The position numbers and the translations under genes were made by a program. Below, in pieces: positions 1-7,984 of a DNA stretch of 64,000 bases. The stretch's first letter is position 1; every line of letters starts with the position of its first letter. This DNA comes from Hydrogenovibrio sp. JE_KL2 (GTDB lineage: Bacteria > Pseudomonadota > Gammaproteobacteria > Thiomicrospirales > Thiomicrospiraceae), in NCBI RefSeq assembly GCF_009296185.1, contig NZ_WBJR01000003.1:248001-312000 (forward strand), read 5' to 3'. A model generated the notes under the pieces. It was not told where the DNA came from, did not search any database, and saw nothing but the letters and a program-made list of their open reading frames with translations.

Positions 1-1
1 G

Positions 2-196
2 GAACTGATAGATTCAAAGTTACATGAACTGAAGAGAACCACGCCAAAAGCACTGTTGGAAAAGTTGGCTTATAGCGATTGGGATAAAGCGGCGTTGCTT
101 CCGACGCTATGGTATTTGGTCGGCACACGACAAATCGGTTGTGACCTTCAGGGTGAACAACTCAATATGAATACTCCTATATATTGGAAACCTTAA
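2..196 (+). CDS. tnsA: Tn7-like transposase endonuclease subunit TnsA, C-terminal end only
   Basis: The frame is open from the window edge and ends at TAA 194-196, giving 64 C-terminal residues that finish in PIYWKP. In Tn7-like elements TnsA cuts the 5' ends of the transposon while TnsB joins the 3' ends. The assignment rests mainly on position: it lies immediately upstream of tnsB, tnsC and tniQ on the same strand, which is the invariant tnsA slot. The visible piece (leucine-rich, with LLEKLAYSDW near its start) fits the C-terminal helical TnsA domain that contacts TnsC, but the catalytic N-terminal nuclease domain is outside the window, so its integrity cannot be judged. Confidence 0.7.
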   Translation, partial: ELIDSKLHELKRTTPKALLEKLAYSDWDKAALLPTLWYLVGTRQIGCDLQGEQLNMNTPIYWKP

Positions 197-207
197 AGGA
201 AATTGCT

Positions 208-2085
208 GTGGCTGATGCTGGAATGCTGAAATTAACTCCTGGAGAATCCGTTACATACGAAGGTGAAGAGTACTTCATAAAACAAGTTGCGGATCTGACT
301 CATATTGTGTTGATTCATCCGACTACCAAAAAACTAAAGGAAGTCGCTATTTCAGATCTTGGTATCGTCAATAGTGGAGATGCAAAGAAGACACCTGATT
401 TAGCCTTAATTGCTGATGCAAAATGGGATGAAGCGATTAAGCGATTTAACATCATTAAGCCTTTGCTGGTGAACGGTCGAACGCGAGCAATGGTAACAGC
501 TAGAGCGAATGAATACGGTTTTTCGACGAATAGTCTATATGGTTGGATCCGAAAGTATGAAGCAACCGGCAAGGTAACAGACCTATTAACGGATCAAAGA
601 GCGGATAAAGGTGAATCTAAGTTAACTCAAGAGCTTCAAGACCTTATTAATGATGTCATTAAAACCGAATATAAAACCAAGCAAAAAAAGTCACTTACCA
701 AAGTGCATAGGGAATTAAGAATCAGGTGCAAAGATTTAGGTTTAAAGGCACCTCATTACAATACGCTAAGAGCTTGGATTAAAAAAGAGCACCCAAAAGA
801 TATAGAAAGACTACGCGAAGGCAATAAAAAAGCAGCCGAGAAATACAGTCCTATTCGAGGAGCGTTTCCCGGTGCCGACTGGCCGTTTTCATACGTTCAG
901 GTGGATCATACGAGAATGGATATCCAGTTATGTGACGATTATTGGCGTAAGCCTGTCGGTAGGCCTTGGATTACGGTGGTTTTTGATGTCTTCTCCAGAA
1001 TGGTGCTGGGTTTTAGGGTTGGCTTTGATGATCCTTCCGGGCTAGTGACAGGGTTGGCGATTACTCATGCTGCACTTCCGAAAGAAGACTGGCTGGCAAA
1101 GTATAACGTCAATGGAGAGTGGCCTTGTTGGGGAATTTCTTGGGGGGCCGTCCATATGGACAATGCTCGTGAATTTCGCGGGAAACTGATTCAAAGAGCT
1201 TGTGATCAATACGGTATTAATGTCGAATGGCGCCCGGTTGCCAGGCCTCAATATGGCGCACATATAGAACGTTATTTGGGAACTTTAGCGGAAGAGCTTA
1301 AAGGTGTTTCCGGTGCGACGTTTTCCAATATTCAAGAAAAAGGTACATACGACAGCGAAGGTAATGCGGTATTTACTCTGTCTGATTTGGAAGAGTGGCT
1401 AACGGTACAGATTGTCGGCATGTATCACAATAGCATTCACTCAGCGTTAGGCATGTCTCCGTTAGATAGGTTTCGACAAGGAATACTGGGTGATGACCAA
1501 CAGCCTGGTATAGGACTGCCGGCAAGAATTCATGACGTAAGGCGCTTTCGTTTGGATTTTTTGCCTTTTATGGAAAGAACCGTTCAAAGGGTAGGCGTTT
1601 CAATAGACGAAATCGTTTATTTTGCCGATGTTCTACGCCGTTGGGTTAATGCACCTGATCCGGAGTCACCGAAGCATAAGCGTAAATTCATTTTCAGACG
1701 CGACCCGAGAGACATCAGTACTATATGGTTTTTTGACCCGGAAGATAATGAGTACTATCCAATACCTTATCGTAATACCTCCCATCCGGCAGTGAGTATT
1801 TGGGAGTGGAAAGCTGCTCAATCCAGGTTGAAGGAAGAGAGAGAAGGCCGACAAAACGAAGATGAAATCTTTGCTACGGTTAAGCGGATGCGAGAGATTG
1901 AAGAAAGAGCGGCTAGAGATACCAAAAAAGCTAGGCGTACTTTTGAGCGTAAAAAAGTTGTTTCCATGCCGCCAGTTAAATCGAAAGAGAAAAAGGTTGA
2001 GCAGGTCGATGTGCAGAAAGAACGTTTGGACTCGGAACCCAAGAAAGTTATTAAGCCATTCGACGACTTGGATGAAATGCTATGA
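208..2085 (+). CDS. tnsB: Tn7-like DDE transposase TnsB
   Basis: This is a DDE-type integrase/transposase of about 625 residues. It would bind the transposon ends and catalyse 3'-strand transfer together with TnsA. The catalytic triad is visible: Asp near residue 233 (VQVDHTRMD), Asp near 318 (VHMDNAREF) and Glu near 354 (HIERYLGTL), the last two 36 residues apart as in this family. N-terminal helix-turn-helix segments lie around residues 80-190, and the C-terminal 100 residues are highly charged, the usual TnsC-contacting tail. I chose GTG 208 because AAAGGA lies 7 bases upstream; an in-frame TTG at 184 would overlap tnsA and has no ribosome site. The stop overlaps the tnsC start (ATGA). Confidence 0.93.
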   Translation: MADAGMLKLTPGESVTYEGEEYFIKQVADLTHIVLIHPTTKKLKEVAISDLGIVNSGDAKKTPDLALIADAKWDEAIKRFNIIKPLLVNGRTRAMVTARANEYGFSTNSLYGWIRKYEATGKVTDLLTDQRADKGESKLTQELQDLINDVIKTEYKTKQKKSLTKVHRELRIRCKDLGLKAPHYNTLRAWIKKEHPKDIERLREGNKKAAEKYSPIRGAFPGADWPFSYVQVDHTRMDIQLCDDYWRKPVGRPWITVVFDVFSRMVLGFRVGFDDPSGLVTGLAITHAALPKEDWLAKYNVNGEWPCWGISWGAVHMDNAREFRGKLIQRACDQYGINVEWRPVARPQYGAHIERYLGTLAEELKGVSGATFSNIQEKGTYDSEGNAVFTLSDLEEWLTVQIVGMYHNSIHSALGMSPLDRFRQGILGDDQQPGIGLPARIHDVRRFRLDFLPFMERTVQRVGVSIDEIVYFADVLRRWVNAPDPESPKHKRKFIFRRDPRDISTIWFFDPEDNEYYPIPYRNTSHPAVSIWEWKAAQSRLKEEREGRQNEDEIFATVKRMREIEERAARDTKKARRTFERKKVVSMPPVKSKEKKVEQVDVQKERLDSEPKKVIKPFDDLDEML

Positions 2086-2984
2086 ACTTGGATCATTTGA
2101 CGCCTAAAACTCAAGAGCTGATGTTGCTAAGTGACGAGGAACGGATTCAAGTTATTCGGTCGTCTCGATGGGTAGGGTATCCTCGTGCAAAACAGGTTTT
2201 ACATAAGCTGGAGGAGTTATTCAACTATCCGAAAAACGATCGTATGCCGAACTTGTTGATAATTGGCGATACCAATAACGGAAAGACCGCTTTGGTAAAA
2301 CGTTTTTACAGCATGCATCTTCCTGAAGATAACCCCGAAGGCGACGCAATCATTCTTCCGGTTTTGTATATCGAGTGTCCGCCTAAACCGGACGAAGGAC
2401 GTCTGTATGATGAAATTCTCGGCAAGCTCTATCAGAAATTCAAAGAACGGGACAATGCCGGCAAGAAACTTTCTCAGGTGCTAAAGGTATGCGAGACAAT
2501 CGGAGTCAAGATGATCATTCTTGATGAGGTTCAGCATATCCTTGCAGGAAGCGGTAATCAACAAAGGCTGTTTTTGAATGTTTTGAAATCACTGGGAAAC
2601 AAGTTGAAAGTGCCGATTGTCGGCGTCGGTATTCGAGAAGCCTTTAATGCTATCCAGTCTGATGCGCAATTGGCAAATCGCTTTGAACTGGCTCCTTTGC
2701 CGAGGTGGAGGCTTGGTGACGAAGATTACGAGAGATTGTTGGCGAGTTTTGAAGCTTTGTTGCCGTTAAAAGAACCTTCCTATCTATATGAGGATCAGCT
2801 TGCAAATAAACTGTTTTCTATGACGGAAGGTTTCATTGGTGAATTGTCGAGATTGCTATCCAAGGCCGCTGAAGAGTCTATCCGAAATGGAGACGAAAAA
2901 ATTACCTTAAATCTGTTGGATAGCCTAGATTGGGTTGCACCATCTGACAGAAAACGTCAGATGGATAAGATACTGGGGATTTGA
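2082..2984 (+). CDS. tnsC: Tn7-like transposition regulator ATPase TnsC
   Basis: This is an AAA+ ATPase that, in Tn7-like systems, forms a filament on target DNA and couples the targeting protein (TniQ/TnsD or TnsE) to the TnsAB transposase. Walker A is GDTNNGKT at residues 62-69, and Walker B is MIILDE at about 144-149, followed by VQH. At 300 residues it is much shorter than Tn7 TnsC (about 555) and closer to the TniB-like short form. The start overlaps the tnsB stop by four bases, so the two are probably translationally coupled. Confidence 0.93.
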   Translation: MNLDHLTPKTQELMLLSDEERIQVIRSSRWVGYPRAKQVLHKLEELFNYPKNDRMPNLLIIGDTNNGKTALVKRFYSMHLPEDNPEGDAIILPVLYIECPPKPDEGRLYDEILGKLYQKFKERDNAGKKLSQVLKVCETIGVKMIILDEVQHILAGSGNQQRLFLNVLKSLGNKLKVPIVGVGIREAFNAIQSDAQLANRFELAPLPRWRLGDEDYERLLASFEALLPLKEPSYLYEDQLANKLFSMTEGFIGELSRLLSKAAEESIRNGDEKITLNLLDSLDWVAPSDRKRQMDKILGI

Positions 2985-2986
2985 CG

Positions 2987-4036
2987 ATGTATTCGGGTAA
3001 GCTTTGGCCAGTTCATCCTCATCCTTATCCGAATGAATTATTGTCTTCCTGGTTGGTTCGTATTGCCCATGCGAACGGGGAAAAAGTTCAAACCTTTACG
3101 CATCAAGAGTTTGGTCTTAATAAGCAGGTGTGGAATAGGGATATTGATCGTTTAGCACCTGAATGGTTGTTGGAGCGACTATCGGAAAAAACCGCGACGC
3201 CTATTGATGTAGTAAGGCAGACTACTCTAAAACGATATGAAGGAGTGTTGTTTTACCACTCAACAGAAGCTGGTGTAGAGGCTTGGGTAACGCCGCTAGG
3301 AATGTATCACAGGAAGCGCAAAGGTTTTGGCATACAGTTTTGTCCTTTGTGTTTGAAGGAGGGGGATGAGCCTTATTTCAGAACAACTTGGAGAGTTGCT
3401 TTTCAAACTTTTTGTCCAATTCATCTGGTGATGTTGCATGATCGTTGTCCTGAATGCTTTGAACCCATAGCTTTTCACCGGATAGAAGTAGGAAAAGATG
3501 CAGAGGCTGTTGAACAGAAGCTTTGTATTTGTTCCAATTGCCAGTTTGATTTTAGAAATGCCGAGGTTCGCAGAACCAGTTTTATTGAATGTGCTATTGA
3601 GGATAAATGGAGTGAAATTTTAGCAGCCATTGCAATTCAGGAAAAAAACAGAAGAAACAAAGAGACTCTGGAAGTATTGCATCATTTTTCTAAATTACTT
3701 TGCTCGAGAGAAGCTTCAAAAAAGTTATTTTTATTTTTTGAAAGTTTGTTTGACATTAAGCTCACAATTCCGAATGGAAAAAATAGAACTATTGAGTCAT
3801 ATGGCGTATTATTTCGCCATCAAACAATATCTCTTGCTCTTTGGTTACTAAATGATTGGCCTCAAAACCTGTTTTTGGCTTGGCTGGATGGTGCAGTTAG
3901 ATACAACTTTTTATTAAAAGATTTTACAAATCCTCCAAAGTGGTACACACGAGAAGTCGCCAAAATGAATGTTAATTACAAAAAACGGTTGATTTTAAAA
4001 CAAAAGTATATGAGCAACAGAAGGTTTAACAGTTAA
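2987..4036 (+). CDS. tniQ: TniQ/TnsD-family target-site selector
   Basis: The N terminus (LWPVHPHPYPNELLSSWLVR) is the hallmark of the TniQ family, and zinc-finger cysteine pairs follow (CPLC, then CPEC and CSNC between about residues 110 and 180). TniQ/TnsD proteins recognise an attachment site and recruit TnsC. At about 349 residues it lacks much of the C-terminal DNA-binding extension of Tn7 TnsD (508), so its site specificity cannot be predicted. Translation probably starts at ATG 2987, three bases after the tnsC stop. The second half is noticeably more AT-rich than tnsABC. Confidence 0.88.
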   Translation: MYSGKLWPVHPHPYPNELLSSWLVRIAHANGEKVQTFTHQEFGLNKQVWNRDIDRLAPEWLLERLSEKTATPIDVVRQTTLKRYEGVLFYHSTEAGVEAWVTPLGMYHRKRKGFGIQFCPLCLKEGDEPYFRTTWRVAFQTFCPIHLVMLHDRCPECFEPIAFHRIEVGKDAEAVEQKLCICSNCQFDFRNAEVRRTSFIECAIEDKWSEILAAIAIQEKNRRNKETLEVLHHFSKLLCSREASKKLFLFFESLFDIKLTIPNGKNRTIESYGVLFRHQTISLALWLLNDWPQNLFLAWLDGAVRYNFLLKDFTNPPKWYTREVAKMNVNYKKRLILKQKYMSNRRFNS

Positions 4037-5212
4037 ATGAGTGCAATCGATTTATTTGCGGGTGCCGGCGGTTTTAGCCTTGCTGCGTATGAAGCCGGGT
4101 TGGATGTGTTGGCTGCAATTGAGTTGGACCCGGCAGCGGCTAATACATATAAAGAAAACCTTATTGAACGATTGGGTGTTGATACGAATTTTATTGAAGG
4201 TGATATCCTGAAAATAAATCCTGTCGAACTTAGAGAGTCGCTAAACCTTGAAAGAGGCGAATTACAATTAATTTTAGGTGGTCCACCTTGCCAAGGCTTT
4301 TCAACGCATCGTATCAATAATGCAGGAGTCGATGATCCTCGGAACCAATTATTGCTCCGTTATTTTGACTTTGTTGAAGAGTTTCAGCCGCAAGCATTCT
4401 TGGTGGAAAATGTCACGGGGTTGCTTTGGTCTCGCCATGCTGATTATTTGGAAAGATTCAAAAGATTAGCTGAAGACAATGATTACACAATACATTTTTG
4501 CGGAGTGGTTAATGCTAAGGATTATGGAGTTCCGCAAAATAGGAAGCGTGTTTTTATTCTAGGAGTAAGAAATGACTTAAACCTACAAAGTATAGTTTTT
4601 CCTCCTGCCAAAACACATTTTTCACCAAATTCAGTTGAAGTGAAAGTGAAAGGGTTGCCTAGTTGGAAGACAGCGTCTTCTGTTTTTGAGCCATGCCCAG
4701 CAGATACTCTTGATCAATTTGTTAATGATTATTTTTTGAGGAAAACAAATTTATCAGAAGAAGAGGCAAGGGAATTACTAAATAATTTGGAGTTTGGTGC
4801 TCCAGTTGATCCAAGGGATCCATGCAATTTCCACATGATACCAACCCGGAAGTCGGTGGAGAAGTATCAAGCTACACCGCTTAATGGAAGTAGAGAGGAT
4901 GCAGGTGAAGAGTTTCGCTTACCTTGTCACTCTAATGATTATGCTGGTCATAAAGATGTGTATGGAAGGATCTTTATTCACTTGCCTGCTAACACTATCA
5001 CCACAGGCTGTAATAATCCGTCAAAAGGTCGCTTTGTGCACCCATGGGAAAATCATGGCATTACTTTAAGGCATGCCGCTCGTATTCAAACCTTTCCTGA
5101 TGATTTTGTTTTTATAGGAACTAGCACTTCACAGGCTAAACAGGTTGGCAATGCTGTACCTGTTGAACTTGGAAGAGTTCTCATAGCTTCAATACTACAA
5201 GGACTAAACTGA
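4037..5212 (+). CDS. dcm: DNA (cytosine-5) methyltransferase
   Basis: This is a C5-cytosine DNA methyltransferase of 391 residues. Motif I is DLFAGAGGFS at the N terminus, motif IV is GGPPCQGFS with the catalytic Cys at residue 85, motif VI is VENV, motif VIII is QNRKR, and motif X is the terminal QVGNAVPVELG. The target-recognition segment lies between about residues 190 and 300 and does not reveal the specificity. The ATG directly follows the tniQ TAA with no spacer, so the gene is in the transposition operon rather than with the rest of the cargo. It ends one base from the convergent minus-strand gene. A vsr gene in the same element fits 5-methylcytosine chemistry, because Vsr repairs deaminated 5mC. 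Confidence 0.93.
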   Translation: MSAIDLFAGAGGFSLAAYEAGLDVLAAIELDPAAANTYKENLIERLGVDTNFIEGDILKINPVELRESLNLERGELQLILGGPPCQGFSTHRINNAGVDDPRNQLLLRYFDFVEEFQPQAFLVENVTGLLWSRHADYLERFKRLAEDNDYTIHFCGVVNAKDYGVPQNRKRVFILGVRNDLNLQSIVFPPAKTHFSPNSVEVKVKGLPSWKTASSVFEPCPADTLDQFVNDYFLRKTNLSEEEARELLNNLEFGAPVDPRDPCNFHMIPTRKSVEKYQATPLNGSREDAGEEFRLPCHSNDYAGHKDVYGRIFIHLPANTITTGCNNPSKGRFVHPWENHGITLRHAARIQTFPDDFVFIGTSTSQAKQVGNAVPVELGRVLIASILQGLN

Positions 5213-5213
5213 A

Positions 5214-5972
5214 CTAGTACAAGTTTAAACTAAAATTCTCGTTACAATTCAGTTCTAAATTTGTAATATCATTTAATCCATGCTGCTCTAAAGGGACAAG
5301 GAATTTATACTCAGTATTGTCTCGATTAGTTGCGTTGTTTGGGCAGTTTTTTTTGTCGCGTTGAAAAACTAATTCTTTGACTTCTGTAGGAATTTCAACA
5401 CATTTTAATGTTGTAAATGATGTGAAAAATTTTTTTTCATATTCCGGGATTCGGTTTGATTCGAAGTATTTTCTCATGTATTTAGCTACAGTTTGATTGA
5501 ACATTTTTAAAATATCTCTTTCTTCAAAGACTTTTAAAAAAACTTTTTCAGTTAAGCTCGAAACTAAGTCTTGATATGCGCTACTACTCAAGTAAAGATC
5601 GTTCATGTAATCTAACGCGGCATCTTCGAATTGCGTTGAAGCCAGATTAAAATCATTAACGTAATCTTTAAAGCTCTCATGTTCTAATTTATTTTCAACC
5701 AAGGCCACTTCAATGGGTAATTTTTTATCTAAAGTTTGATTTCTATTTTCGCTAATATGTAAATCTGTCTCTTCGTCTATAAGACGGTGAATCAAAAGGG
5801 TAATAAAAATATGGATGGCGGATTGTTTTTGGTATGGTTGAATAAATTGTAAGAAATTGTCATCACCGAAGATTTGCTCTAATTCTTCCGAGTATCCTAA
5901 ATGGTCGTTTAACACGTTTTTTAAAACGCTAATGATTGTATCCGTGTTGGAAAAAGCAACTTTATTATTCAT
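5214..5972 (-). CDS. Uncharacterised protein with a degenerate HNH-like C-terminal domain
   Basis: This is a 252-residue protein and the last gene of the minus-strand cargo operon. The N-terminal ~190 residues are acidic, helical and unrecognised. The C terminus reads ELVFQRDKKNCPNN, then EYKFLVPLEQHGLND and NLELNCNEN. That follows the HNH nuclease template (VFxRDxxxCxxC, LxxDHIxPLxxGGxND, NLxLLCxxCN) almost position by position, but the catalytic Asp-His is replaced by Lys-Phe, and the second cysteine of each zinc pair is lost. If the fold assignment is right, this is a non-cutting DNA- or protein-binding relic. ATG 5972 was preferred to an in-frame TTG at 5978. There is no clear ribosome site, and the gap to the upstream gene is 50 bases. 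Confidence 0.5.
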   Translation of the reverse strand: MNNKVAFSNTDTIISVLKNVLNDHLGYSEELEQIFGDDNFLQFIQPYQKQSAIHIFITLLIHRLIDEETDLHISENRNQTLDKKLPIEVALVENKLEHESFKDYVNDFNLASTQFEDAALDYMNDLYLSSSAYQDLVSSLTEKVFLKVFEERDILKMFNQTVAKYMRKYFESNRIPEYEKKFFTSFTTLKCVEIPTEVKELVFQRDKKNCPNNATNRDNTEYKFLVPLEQHGLNDITNLELNCNENFSLNLY

Positions 5973-6022
5973 ATTCAATAGTACATTTTTAAGAGAAAAT
6001 AAATTATTTCTGATCGGGTCTA

Positions 6023-7984
6023 TTATTCTTGCTCAGGTAAACTTAAATCTACGGTCGCGTAATCGACGCCAATTCTTCCCAAATGATGGCTTTGAATAGC
6101 TTGTAAGCGTGCCGCATAGTCTGGTTTTAATTGTGCTACGGGAAAGAGAGTACATTTTTTGAAAATTAATGTCCCTTTATTCTTTTTCTTTTGAACAGTA
6201 GTAATGGCGGTTACGTTCTTACCCTGATTGGTCAATGGAGATGCATGATCCTCCACAATTAACTCGACTAAATAAGGCTGTTTTGTGAATTCATTGATAG
6301 CCCTTAAAGCTATTCTTTTTCCCTCCAGATCTTTCACAAAAATATGAGATGATTGTGCCGCTACTTTTAGTCCATTAGATAGTGTGTCTTCCTTGATCAA
6401 TTTAATAAATGTTAACTGGCGATGCGGTGACATTGCGCGAACATGGTCGTTTGCCATTTGTTCAGGGACTGTATCACAGCTTGGAGTGACACACACAAAC
6501 CAGTCTTTTTTGTTATCCGAAACTAAAATAGTTCCTGTTGTGATGTGTCTAGGTAGTTCGTCTTGTGTCGAAATCAGTTCGTTAAATGCGTGAGCTATAT
6601 TTTGACAGTACTCTAAATCGAATGGTTCTAAACTTTCTCTAAAGTTGGTTTTGGCAATTTGGATTATAGTTTTTATGAACTTATTGTGTGGCTCAGGGTC
6701 ACTCTTTTTCCATGCAATGTAATCAGGAATATTTTCCGATACGCTATTGGCAACGTCTTTCAAAAACTTTGACGCTGCATTGTCGTCTCTACGTAATAAC
6801 TCTTTGGAAATATCTTGTAAAAGATGGCTTAACATTCCTTCTGAGATGTTAAGTTGGTTGTCTGGATTTTCTTTCAATATAGACCATAAAAGGGCAATTT
6901 GTTCATGCTGTGCTTTATTCAAAGCTTTAGACATTGCGAAATTAGAATCTTCAATTCTATTTTGTAATTCGGATAATGCTACTCTGTAGAAACTTGGATA
7001 CCAATCATGGAGAGCAGCACTCAGTTTATCCCATACAGTACGGGGTTCCTGAGCTATTTCCTCCGCTGTTTCTCCTTTTTTCTCACATAGAGTAATAAAT
7101 ACTTCTCCGGACTGAATCCATAATTCGTCGGAGCCGTGTATTTGAGCATTTTTAAAGTCATTTGGAAGCTTATTGTTCTTTCTGATATCCAGCTCACAGA
7201 AATATCGCAAGATTTGATCTGTCGGTTCTTTATGAAGGTTGGCATCAAAGTCATCGGAGTTTTGGATATCTGACCAAAACAGCTCCTTAACTACATGAAT
7301 TATTTCTTCCTCATGCCCCAGGATATAACGTATTTGATGATCTCTGGATAGAGGTGTCCAGTTGTCTTGGAAGACATCATCTGCATCATCCCAAATAGCT
7401 AATGACTGCTCATCAAAAAAATCAGCGGTGTTAATTGACTTAGAACTTCGCAAAGTTGAGGCAATTTCTAACCATACGTTATTCAGCGGTTGGTTTGTAT
7501 ATACGACAACTAAATTAAGGTGTTTGTTAGTGCTCAACTCTCGTAAGAGTTCTAACGACTTTGTTGCATCAGTACCTGAGAGACAATAGTCCAATATAAT
7601 TAAGTCACTTTTTCGTACTTTTTCCGGGTTTAAATTTTGAGTTTGCTTTTCTACATCGCATATACATTGTTCGCCATGAAAGAATTTTACAAACTGTTCT
7701 GCAACATGAGTTCGTTTAAAGCTATCAAACGAGTTTTTTGTCAAATTTTTTAGATTGTTAAAATCAGCAACCATCTTTCGGATATTGTCATTGTTTTGAG
7801 TATTATTGTCCGATTCAGAAACTTCCAGATAACGGTTGGAAATCTCATACAACTTATCTAGAAGATGTTTTTGATGAGATGCTAACTCTGGGTAAGGAGA
7901 GTAGTCATCGTCAATTAGTAATACTGAACGGATAGCATTGTCACGAAATGTTTTGGTAATTTGGTTTCTATAAGCTATTGGCAT
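6023..7984 (-). CDS. Receiver-domain protein paired with the double-GHKL ATPase
   Basis: The N-terminal part is a two-component receiver-like domain: SVLLIDDDY supplies the acidic pocket at residues 25-27, Asp132 in LIILDYCLSG is the likely phosphoacceptor, and VVVYTN puts a Thr at 163. An insertion of about 70 residues separates the first strand from the phosphoacceptor strand, unlike ordinary CheY-type receivers. The remaining ~450 residues are unrecognised; the C-terminal part contains WFVCVTPSCD and a basic stretch, and there is no known DNA-binding output domain. The start overlaps the stop of the kinase-like gene (TAATG), so the two are translationally coupled, which supports a sensor/receiver pair. 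A role in phage defence or restriction control is inference. Confidence 0.7.
   Translation of the reverse strand: MPIAYRNQITKTFRDNAIRSVLLIDDDYSPYPELASHQKHLLDKLYEISNRYLEVSESDNNTQNNDNIRKMVADFNNLKNLTKNSFDSFKRTHVAEQFVKFFHGEQCICDVEKQTQNLNPEKVRKSDLIILDYCLSGTDATKSLELLRELSTNKHLNLVVVYTNQPLNNVWLEIASTLRSSKSINTADFFDEQSLAIWDDADDVFQDNWTPLSRDHQIRYILGHEEEIIHVVKELFWSDIQNSDDFDANLHKEPTDQILRYFCELDIRKNNKLPNDFKNAQIHGSDELWIQSGEVFITLCEKKGETAEEIAQEPRTVWDKLSAALHDWYPSFYRVALSELQNRIEDSNFAMSKALNKAQHEQIALLWSILKENPDNQLNISEGMLSHLLQDISKELLRRDDNAASKFLKDVANSVSENIPDYIAWKKSDPEPHNKFIKTIIQIAKTNFRESLEPFDLEYCQNIAHAFNELISTQDELPRHITTGTILVSDNKKDWFVCVTPSCDTVPEQMANDHVRAMSPHRQLTFIKLIKEDTLSNGLKVAAQSSHIFVKDLEGKRIALRAINEFTKQPYLVELIVEDHASPLTNQGKNVTAITTVQKKKNKGTLIFKKCTLFPVAQLKPDYAARLQAIQSHHLGRIGVDYATVDLSLPEQE

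Noticed and set aside
5146-5160. CAGGTTGGC in the methyltransferase
   Set aside because: It encodes the conserved QVGNAV motif and lacks the full CCAGGTTGG core.
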